64,000 nt of DNA from Anagrus nilaparvatae (Eukaryota > Arthropoda > Insecta > Hymenoptera > Mymaridae), in assembly GCA_022575985.1 (NCBI GenBank), contig JAKSXM010000007.1:25298501-25362500 (forward strand), given 5' to 3'. The translations under genes and the position numbers were made by a program. Shown here one piece after another: positions 37,401-49,400 of the stretch (positions within the stretch are counted from its first letter, which is position 1; each line of letters begins with the position of its first letter). The notes under the pieces are model-generated. The model was given only the letters and a program-made list of their open reading frames with translations, was not told where the DNA came from and did not search any database.

Positions 37401-40400
37401 TAACAACTACAAAAACTAAACATTTAATTAAAACAAAGCAATATTTATTAAGTTTACTGCGAATATTGCAGCACAGCTTTTAAAAAAACTTTAAAATCGA
37501 ATTCCTTAGTATCTCTTAGCTAAAAAAAGTATAAATATAAAAATAATTAATAAACCACCAACCTAAATACATAAACATAATATGTTTTTTAAAAAAAGTG
37601 TTGAATATAATTGTATGTAAAGTTAGCGTAAGCTCGTCAACTCTGTCAGTTATTCTTCATCTATGTATATATAGAAAACATTATTACGAACTTTGCAATT
37701 TCTACGCAGACGCCTAAAAACTTTTGACCCAATTTTCCATGAACTAACGACCCTGTCGACTTTACGCTTGTCGCTATTAATGCCCACAAGTATTAAACAT
37801 GGATTTTCAGGTGCAACTGAACCACCAATTTTTTCTCTTTTCTTTTTTTAATTCTTTGATTTTTTTAATTTAAAAAAGTAATAGAAATTAAAAAAAATTT
37901 TATTAGTCTTTATTTTAAAAAGCTTTATTTTTACGTATGATTCGAAAATTCACAAAAGCGAATTTGATTATCCATAAATTATATAGTTGAAAGCACTTAA
38001 ATCCATTGTATTATGATTCAGTCTATTGTTATATATTTCTTTATTCAAATCTATATAGTCCAAAAATAACATACCATATTATTCAAAAAGTAATTTATAT
38101 TTTATCTTAATGTATATAATGGAGTATAAGGTAAAACTGCTATAATATATCTTGATAATATTAATAGCCATATACTTACGTTATACTTGTAATTTTGGAC
38201 ATTTATCAAAAAATATAGTTGTAAATATTAAGTATTATATTGATTTTTTATATTTAGAAGATATATCAACTGTTTTTTATTAAATAAATCATCAACGTTT
38301 GTGATTTTACTCAAATTAGTTTTAATTAATACCATTTGAACACTTAAAATTTTTAATTTTAGTTCGATTTTCGTTTCCTGAAAACTGACGATTTTACTAT
38401 TTGAGGCATATAATTACTCAACATCGAGTTTCCCATACATTAAAAATAACTAATTTATAAGATACATATCTCACTTAAAGTTACTTGATAATTATACATT
38501 GTCAGTTTATAACTTAATGATAAAGTCAATATCTGGATTACAACTATTTTACTGTAAGTAAATACTATGGCCTAGTAGTTATTTTATAAAACTAACGTTC
38601 ATCAAAATAGTTTAAATACTTTATTTTGCATGAGTAAGAATTTTTATTTTTTTTTATAATCTGAAACTAAATACAAAAATATAAAATACGTATTTTTTTA
38701 AGCTTCGCTAATCTAGGTAGTTACGTAAAAATGTGACTTCATCAATTTTTAATGTTATTTTAATTTTTTTTAAAAATAAAAAAATTCTTTTGTAATATTT
38801 ATAATAGTCGAGAAGCCATATATGTTAGATGTATGCACTTTTTAAAAATTTTGTGCAAAGCTACTCGTATATGATAGGTAAGTTTTTCAATACGCTGATT
38901 TTTAATTTTTAGGCCCCGATCCCGAGGAAAGAACCCTAATACCAAAAACTGTTTTTTTCAGTCAATTATGAAGGTTATTTTGACATATTTCATAAGATGC
39001 TTTTATAATTGAGCTTTAAATTATAAGCGGCATGTTTTCGAGGTAGCGGAATAAGAATATTTGGGTCCCGGCCCCATAACTTTCTTCGAATTTCATTTAT
39101 GGGCATATACCGGCCTGATTTATGCGTTTTTTCTATATGATCATTTTTCTACATATTATATAACTTATTTATCTAATTCGCATAAAAATGACTAGGGTAA
39201 GTTTTTGGGGTTGTTGATTCTAAATTTTAAGGTCCTGACCTCGAAAAATTAGACCTTATTTTTTGTCTAATTTTGAAGGTTATTTTATTTCATAAGAACT
39301 ATTTCAAATGATGATTAATATGTTTTTGAGGCCAGTACCTAAATATTCTTAATGAACAACCTCGAAGACATATTACTAATAATTTTTAGAACAATTAAAA
39401 ATGATTCTTATGAAACATCTATATCTTTATTTTTTTTTCTAAAGAAGGCATTTTTTTCTTTATGGCAAAACTGCAGTTTTTCAGCATTGTCACTTAGAAT
39501 TACACAATCATAACTGATTGGTCTAACTTCGTCAAAGTAAGCTACTGGTATGCCGTACCGCTGAATCGAAACACAATTTAGCATATTTTGTGACACATAT
39601 TCTGAAAACGGTAATTTTCTGCCTTAGATGCATTTTTTCGCCGTCAAAATTGAGTGAAAAATACAGTATGGGCTGTTTTCTGGGGATCGAAACTTAAGAA
39701 TTTGAAATCTTGAATAAAACTTAGAAAAAAAGTAAAAATATAAAATATACGACTTCTCGACTATCATATAATTTCATATAATACAAAAAAAATTATTAAA
39801 ATTTTGACCCATTCAAGCCTCTTAGTATCTGTAGTGTTTTTAAACAGGATCTAAATAATATGAGCTAATTTAATCTTAAAGTAAGCAATATTTATGGATA
39901 GAAATTTCAAAAAGATTATTAATTTTGGCATGTATATATCCAAATTTTATCAAGAACCAAAACGTAAATAAATTTTAAAAATAAACTGCCAATCTAGTAT
40001 ACACTCAAAAGATGTTAATTTAAACAAACCGCATAATTCTATTTCACAGAATATTGACATTGGGTTATATATGTAGGTTATATAATATATCTAGGGAAAT
40101 TTTAGAATTTACGTTCCTTATGTATACTTGCTTCGTCATAACATCACAAATACTAAAATTACTAAGACTTTGAAATATGCCTTTAATTCATAACATGTTT
40201 TAATTAATAATTAGTTATTTTAATAAATATGTATTATAAATTAAATATTTTTTCATGCAAGTATAATATCAAGTTATAATTTATTAGTATAATAACGAAT
40301 ATTTATCATTCTTCTCATAAGGGTTTCATAATTTCTTTACAATTTAATTGTTAATCATACAATAAAACATCTTATATTTTATAATTTTTTTGGCTTATCG

Positions 40401-43400
40401 TGACTCATAAAATGGTAATAAATCAGCCAAATTAACCGTAAATTTTATTAAATAAGTTGAAAGGTGTTTTCAGATGTATAGTTTTATTAATAGTAATAAA
40501 GTTTTACATGTTTTAAAAATGAAGTAAATCTAGCCCTTTGATATTTGCATAAATGCAATTCAAATGTTAAAACAAGGTGTCCTTCTTCTTAATCAAGGAT
40601 ATCTCATAAATTTCCTTTACAGATTCTGATTAGATTTGTTGGATGAGCTCTCAAAGCAATGTTATTTATAACATTAATTAACTTTGGATCAAGGCTCGGA
40701 TCAAGGTTTGTTTTTGATTATGAGTTCTTGTTATTTTAATAATAAAAATTACAGTTATCAAATTCTTATTTACATGATTATTATTATTTAAGGCGACCTT
40801 GTCGACTTATAATTTTTATCACTTTTTTATTTTTTTAAATGAATATATCTTTTACATAAAATGGACAAATTCCTTAAAAATTAAATATCACTCGGAATAT
40901 CAGTTTCTTCAATATTTAACTTAAGTTAAGTTTTTTTTTTTAAACACCTTGTTATGTTTCAAGATTGACAGTAAATAAAAATCTCTAACCCCTGTTTTTT
41001 TACTCAGCTCCTATGCCTGCAATGTATAAGGATACAATTCATATATCCTAAATTTTCTTAAAATTTTCTCTAATTTAAGGGTGAAATATTAATTTTTCAT
41101 AATAATATCCCCGCAATTCTCTCGTGACCCGAAAAACCCCTATGTGCAAAATATGGACTCTCAAAGTTTAGATGTATAAAAAATACCCCACCTTGGGGTT
41201 AGTTTTTGCATAAATTTGAGGATATCCCGCACATTTCTTTACAAAATGACCCCGAAAGTTGCGATCAGCGACCCAAAAAACCTATACTGGACCAAATCTG
41301 TTAGTTACCAGTAACAATGCAACCGATCCCGTAATTTTTCTGGAGTAAATTTAGGAATAAGGTAGGATAAATTAGGATGGCTTTGTAATCACACAAAATA
41401 ATTAATTCCAGTCAACCATTTTGTCTATTGTTTTTGTCCACATAATAAATAAGATATTTCTAGATGTCTACGAAGGTATTTTTTAAATTTAGTTTATAAA
41501 TTTCTTGTTAGTATATTATAAAATATTTCCATATCATGATTCGAGAATATGCATCATAACTGAAGTTGGTAAGAATTTTCAATTCATTGGTTATACAGAT
41601 AAAGGACTTTCATTCTTTTAAAATAAATAACTATTTTTCATTACTATCTATTTTCAACAAACCAATACTCGCCAAATGATATAAATTTCTTTAATTTTTT
41701 AATTAATTTGGCAAAATGATAAAATTAAAAGTTAATTTATTAGAAAATAATGTATAAATCTTTAGAAATAAATATTTTAATCTAAAAAATGTAATTAAAG
41801 ATAAATTTAAAACGTCTGAGAGACAAATAATTTTTGGACAGATGACCCTATAAAGACAATTTATTTATTTTAAGAGGCAGCAGATAATTAATGGGTGATA
41901 TTATTTTTTAATTTTTCTTTAAATAATAAGTTTTTTATTTTAATAATAATTTATTTAATAGCTTATGTTTTTTTGCACATGGAGATAAGTTTGGCAAGTT
42001 TGGAGATTGGTACCTATTATATTGTACTATGCAGGGAATTTATGTTCAATAACGCACTTCATTTAATCAATAGATATTATTCACAAGTTATCTAATGATG
42101 ATCATTTTGAAGATCATCTTCCTTGTTCTCGGTAATTGTTTACGAAAATAATTATCAAATACCAAAGTATAATATAATATAATAATAAATCTTACCTTAA
42201 AATCAATATACCCGTTTTTATCCATATCAAATGTTCGGAAAACGTGATCACAAAATTCTTCAGCGTTCCCCGATGGGAAAAACATTTTGTACATGTCAAC
42301 GAACTTTGCAGGTGTCAGCCTTCCGTTTGGACAGTCTTGCTATAATATAAAAAAAATATCATTCGTTATTAATTTATAAATATAAGTTCAAATACATGTT
42401 AGTAAATATTTTTATATAAATTTTTAATTTTTTCACTTGATTTATTCGACTAAATAATTTACTTATAAAAATTTTTTATTGAATAAAGCCGAGCTAGCTA
42501 AATATGTTATTATAGAGCGAAGCTCTATCTTAATGGATGCAAAAATCGACACCTTGTGGGCACGATATCTAAACAACGATCAATTGAATTGCTTTCATTT
42601 TTTAAAACTTAGTTTTTTTCATCGAGTTGATGATGCCTATAGTTTTTGGGCACAATCCGGCATTTCTAAAGGCATTTATATTCTTATTAAAGTTTAAAGA
42701 GAGGAATTTATTTATATTAGTTAAAATGAGGATGATCCTCTTCTCATTTATTTATATTCTTCATTTCTATTCTCTTTATTCTTATATTTTTGCTTCATAC
42801 AGGTGAAAAACCTTATAAATGTCAGCCGGGAAATAAATTTCATAGCTTTTGTATAAACTTTGCATTGGTTAAATATCGTAAAAAAAATTCAAAATAACAC
42901 AAGATATATTTTTTATTTATTATTAATTGGTTTGGATTTCATTAAATTACACGTTCAAGCTTATCTACGAGTCGTTTTGTATTTTGACACTAAATTAATC
43001 TTAAATTAAAATATGTTTCTAAAATTAATAAGTTTCAATTTTCAGAATCTGATATCAAACTTACGCTAAAATTAAGCGGTAACTCAATATTGCGGGTCAA
43101 AGTTGGACATTAAAAAAATATCGACAAGTTAGTTATCAGCTTTGTTTGTAATATAAAAAGAAGATATATTTAATGAAAAATTGTTAAATTTTCATCTCTT
43201 GTAAATAAGAAATTTTATGAAATGTAAATTTAAACTTAAAAATTCCTTGCAATTAATTTTTATATTGTAAATCTTGACTTCACTGCACTGAATATTCTTT
43301 ATAACAATTTTTGTAGTCGGCTAAACGTATGTGGAAGGCTTAAAAAAAAAAAATAAGTTATTAAGTTTTACTTCCAAATAGATGGGCTGAAGCAAATTTT

Positions 43401-46400
43401 TACTTTATTGTGAAATTTCTAAAAATTTTACTTTTAAAAATTTTCGTATTCTATTACATACTTTGTTCACAAAAAATTATAAATCTTTTCCATAAAATGC
43501 ATGTTGAAATGTTTCAAACACCTGTGCACGGTACTCATTTTTTATTATTTTCTAAACGCATTTTAAATAATCATTAAAGCATTTTTTTTAATAAAAAATG
43601 GTACATTTACAAAATACGAGCGTTATAAACGAGATAAAATCGATTAAATTTTTTTTAATGCAAAAGAAAAAAAAATTATACCCTACCCAGATTGTAATAG
43701 CTTTTTATCACCCGCTCCCTTTTTTTAGAACAAAAAAAAAGCTTAAGAGGTTTCGTTCACACGCAACTAGTAGCAAATTTATCGCAATTTTCACGTCCAC
43801 GCCAGCTTTAATATTTCATGTATTTTTTTTTTTCTTTAACTTCGCTTACATGGAATTTTTTTTTATTTTCTTCTATATCATGCATTACACGAGTTTTCAT
43901 GAAAGAATTAATAGTAGTTTCATATACTATATTTTATTTATATCATTATCATTAGATACAGTAAAACATTTTTATGCATTGATTTTAATGTCAAATACAT
44001 TGTAATTTTTTTACTTAATTGAAAATTAAAATAAAATTTCATTTAATTTTTCATTAAAATGTCTTTGTTAAATTTTAAATAGAAAATTTCATTAATTTTG
44101 TCAATATAGATTATAATAAAAGCTTATTTAAATTTTAATTACAAAAGCCAGTCATTGATTAATATTTTGAAGATATAATAATATTCTCTTTGTATGAAAT
44201 TATTAAAAACTATCCAGAAAATTTAAAAGAATTAAAAAAACAAAAATTTAATTTATGTATAAATCCTTTAAAATAAAATTTATTATAATAAAACATAGTT
44301 TAATTGTTTTTTTTAATAAAAGATAATTTAATTTATAAAATGTTTACACTTATTATGTTCAATTTGTTATAATGCTATTATAGAACCATTAAGAGTATTT
44401 TAAAGCTCAAATAAAAAGTTTTATTTTTTGCTCTCTAATTTATCTACATTGTAAATAAATGTAGAGCAGAAATTACTTTTAAAGATAGTAAAAATTTTCG
44501 AAATGACCAAACCTAACTTTAACTGTAATATATTTTCAAACTTATTTTCAAAACAGTTAATACGAATTCAGCAGGTAATATTGCATAAAAATTTTTGGTT
44601 TCAGCTCTTAAATTATGGTCGATTCTGCAATAATTTGTTAACGACAACTAATTTATCACTTTTAGGTAAAAATAAGCTCCGGATTCTGTTTTTAAAGGCC
44701 AGTAAATTAATTCCATCTTCTTTTATCAACTCAGGAATCAAGTCCTCCCAAACAGCCCTCATTGGCATTATTATATATTATTTTATTTTTATTTATTTAT
44801 TTTAAGCCAGAGATTTACATTTGTTCCTAAAGAGATGGGAATACAACCCATCTGTGCTAGGATTCTGGATACAATTATCATATTATAAAAAAGAAATAAT
44901 AAATTATAACAATTAATTTGTATATATAATATAAAAAATTAAGTCAATTAAAACTAAATAACAATATTTAATTAAACTTTAGTCATAAAAATTTAAATAA
45001 ATTTTAATATATAAGATACTTGTAGATTGATTAGTATTTACATTCTAATATTCAAATCAGTGTTAATTTAATTATTTAACAGATGAAAGATAAAAATTCT
45101 TGAGTTTAGATTTTCGTAGTTTATTGATATTTATCTTGGTAGATGCTGTGTTATTAATTGTCTTCAGTTCTGTAGGAAGTTTATTAAATTGTGTAAGAGC
45201 TGTATAAAAACAGCTTTTTTTATATGATTCTCTTTTAATTTCTGGTATGCGTAAACTTTTGTTTCTTGTACGACTGGTTGAAGCTGTGTAATCTTGAGAG
45301 AGTTTATCATAGTAAAGTAATAAAGCATGAAGATGGTATGTAGTTTTAACATCAAGGATTTCAGGTTCTAGCTCAGGTATTTTTGAATGAATCCTATCTA
45401 ATAGATTTTGTAATGAGTTTATTTCTTTGCTATAAGCTCCGCCCCAGGCTATTATACCATAGGTCCAAATGCTATGACATAGTGTGTAATACATGACTTT
45501 TTTGATTTTTGTGTCTATATGATTTATTTTATAAAGTATGAATAGAAAATAGCGTAATTTCTTTAGAAGATTCTTAATGTGTAAGTCCCATTTTAGATTG
45601 AAGTCAATTGTGGCTCCAAGATACTTAACAGTATTAACTTGTTTGATTTTTAAATCATCTACTCTTATATTTAATGAATTCATTTTAGGGACACTATCGC
45701 AATAGCTTCCAAAGGTCATATATTCTGTTTTTTCTACATTAATTATTAATTTGTTATTTTTAAACCATTCTGCAACTAATTTTAAGTTTTGGTTCATTAT
45801 AGTTTCTGCTTGTGTCCATGTGTTAACAATGCATGTAACAGCTGTGTTGTCTGCATACGAAATAACAAAGTTAAATTTAGCTAATAAGTCATTAATGTAT
45901 AATATGAATAGAATTGGACCAAGTATGGTACCTTGTGGCACACCCGTAGTTATTGTACTTGGTGAGCTTTTATATTTCAGATATTTTACTCTTTAGATTC
46001 TATTTAATAAATAGTCATGTATTAAGCCAAGTGCTTTGCCACGTATGCCATATTTGTATAACTTTTTTAATAATATCCCATGATCAACTGTGTCAAAAGC
46101 TTTCTTTAAGTCAATAAAAGTTGTTATAGCTGATTTGCTGTTATAAATTCCATCGTATAATTTGTCAGTAAGCTCTGTTAAAGCTTCTTTTGTACCTTTC
46201 CCTTTAACAAATCCATATTGTTTTTAATATGGATTTCATATTGTTTTTAAATATATTTTTAATTAAAACTATTCTGAGATTCAATATGAATATTAAAATT
46301 TCAAATTAAACTTTTTATACTGTTGCTACGCAAATTATCACAAATTAATGTCCATTCATATAGAAAAATCAAATTAACAAAAGATTATTTTAGTAAAAAA

Positions 46401-49400
46401 ATTTCAATACCGAGATCAACGTCGAAAAAGTCTCCTTTTTAATATTAGATCGTAAAAAAATTTACAAAACAAAAAAAAACTTTTCATATCCTAAAATCTC
46501 TAGTTTTATTATATTTTCTTAAATATTTGAATATATTTTAAAAATATTTAATAAAAGCATGTATTTTTATTAAAAAAAAAAAATAAAAATACGTTACTAT
46601 AATATGAACATAAAAAGAGACATTTTATATTTATTTTTTATTTCTTATCATATTTACGTCATAAAGAAAGGAAAAAAAGTCGCTAAAATTGAATTTATGT
46701 ATCATAATGAAATATATAAAACATATAAAACATATGAATAATTCAAGAAAATTTAAATCCTTAACTCTTAGACTTTTATTATTAGATTCACACTTCTAGT
46801 TTCTTTGGAATAAGTTTTATCTAAAATAGGATTATGTAAGTCAAAATGCTTTTCATATATTATCTTGTAATATAAGAATAATGATAAATCTTACGTATAA
46901 ATGTTTTTTGGATTTTAATTTTATTAGATTTAGAATTCAGTTCCATCTAACTTATAGATACTAATTTAATAGTTAAAAAGTTTAATAGTAGAAGACCTTT
47001 ACGAGTTAAGGTGAATTTATGAGTTACCAAACATAACTGCAATTTAAACTGACTTACGTAATTTACAGGAAATGCAATATCTGGTCTAGTAAATATTGCA
47101 TCAAACATAAGACTAATAAGTAATTGTTGATAAGGAACGTTTAGCACCTTCCTATATCTGAATGAGCGTGAGCTCCATAGTTATTGGACCATAACAAGTT
47201 AGATACTTTCCTTTGATATTAATGTTTGAATGTCAAAAGTTGAAAAACAAGATAATTATAAAAAAAAACTTTGGGTCTATTCCTTTAAAATTTTTATTAT
47301 ATAAGATAAAATTATAAAATTTTAATTCTTATTTAGACATTTTAAGAATAAAGTTTTTGTAATTATCTAACGGTAAACATTTTTTTGGATAAAATGTAGT
47401 CATGGGAATTCTTTTGATAACTTGTCTATGACGTTTTTCTTGAGAAATGCTCATGAGAAGGGGAATCAAAAGAACCACGTTCCCGAAAACTAAAGTAAAA
47501 AAAAAGTCTCAAGCATTCAAGTGAAGCTATAGGCTCAGCTGTGACCAACATGGCTCATGCTATTAAAAATTCATATTTCTCAATTTTAAAACATATATTT
47601 TATTTTACTCTTCTCATCATATTGTACTCAGTTTTTATTTGTACTTAAAATTAAATAATTTTTCCAATCAATTTTTTTTTGCGTTTATTTTATTTTATTT
47701 ATTTATTTAAAAAAAGAGTTTACCTCATATTATTCGAAAAAAATTAAAATTATAAAAAAGGTAATAAGTTTTAATAGTATATTACGAGCCCATGTCCAGA
47801 GAAGTAAAGAATGAGCCAAATCGCAAGTAAACTGCGATTTGGGTCATTCTTTATTTATGGACAGAAAAGGGTCGTATACGATGTTTCTTCGTTAGTGGCG
47901 AGAAAACGCGTCTTTTCCGGTCGCGCAGCGGCCGGGAAATACGTGCTTTCTGGCCGCTGACAAGAAAAATATTTTATTTTTATTTTTCTATTACCAAAAA
48001 GAGTGCTTACTCAAGGCTGACGTCCTCGACTATTGGAACTACGAAGGGACAACTGGAACATACTTTTCTTATCGCTTCATTATTTTTTTTTCCACAAATT
48101 TAAACTTTAAAATTTAATATCATTAACTTTTCGTTTATAATTACGTTAAATTTGTCCAAAGGACGGACCAAGCGTAGAAAACTTGCTAAACCCCCCTGGA
48201 TTAATTATTTAGTTTTAATTTTTAATTAATAATTATTTAATAATTAATCAATTAAAGGGCAAATTTAGCGTAACAATAGTTTAAAATCTTTTATGAATTC
48301 CTCTTTACCGTTTGAATACATCTGAATGGAAAACATATAGTCGAGGCGCCACCAATGTATTTCCTAACCCACTTTTTTTTTTTAGGTCCGTGGATAAAAA
48401 TAGGTGTATTATATGTTTTTCGACCTGCTAAATCCGAATCCGGGGTCTATTTTGACCTAAAAATTGCAGATTAATTGTTATTAATTCATTGTAAATGTTA
48501 ATAATTTTATGGATTAAACCTGAAAGCAACACTAAGTTACATGTATTTTTTCATACCCTGAATACGAATTTAAAGCTTAATTACAATAAAAATTATACAG
48601 GCAATTGTTTAAACAATTTTTAATTAAACAGTATTAAACTAATTCAAATAAAGTAAAAAATTCTTTAAATAATTAATCTAAAGTGTTAAATATTAAAAAT
48701 TTATATACTGTAAGCTAAATTATATCAGAAAGTTTTGCTGAAGTCACAAATTTTTGAAGCTTGTTAACATTTACAACTTGATTTTGTTTAATTTTGGGCT
48801 AATTTTGCAATAATTTGTTGATAACAATTAATCTGCCACTTTTAGGTCAATATAGACCACGGATTCGGATTTAGCAGGTCGAAAAACATATAATACACCT
48901 ATTTTTATCCACGGACCTAAAAAAAAAAAAAGTGGGTTACGAAATACATTGGTGGCGCCTCGACAATGTTCAATTTAAAGATCTATTAAATTTTAGATTC
49001 TAACTCTGATGGATTTTTAAGAAAAGGACAGTTTAACAAAAAGAATGAAATGTAACGCTGATTTTGAGACATTTTAAAACTCACTCTGATTGGTCTGTAC
49101 TTAACAGCTGTTATTCATTTCGAAATTAATACTAACGCGCTCTTGCGGTGTACAAATTAAACCTTATACTGTTCTGTTATTTTTAATGGCGCGTATTTTA
49201 AAATTCTGTATTTTATTATTATTTATTTTTTATTTTTTTTTCTTCATTTTGAAAGGGTGAATAATATAATATTATTAACATGTTATTTTCTGCCTTAAAT
49301 AAAAAATTAGTTATTTATGAGGAATCAGTTAATGAAATAAGTTCGATATAAAGTTATAATATATCAAATGGGAAAGTTGACAGGGCCCGAGGTGCATAGC

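Larger units (their letters stand above)
19240..42195 (-). other. NCS-2-type gene intron 2 (23 kb)
   Basis: GT donor at 42195-42194 (GTAAG), AG acceptor at 19241-19240, phase 0. The intron is dominated by repeats: foldback pair at 20.3-20.7 kb, minisatellite at 22.1-22.4 kb, tandem array at 23.1-23.7 kb, composite inverted element 24.9-28.7 kb, nested elements 30.3-34.9 kb, and a TIR element at 38.6-40.0 kb. 34.9-38.5 kb and 40.0-42.2 kb are AT-rich with nothing recognisable. Confidence 0.9.

Noticed and set aside
37600..37830. Slightly GC-richer patch considered as a non-coding exon or promoter
   Set aside because: No open frame, splice pair or core promoter motif could be defended.
43598..44005. 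135-codon plus-strand ORF
   Set aside because: Low-complexity Phe/Ile/Lys-rich translation of AT-rich DNA, no motif, no splice context. Probably chance.
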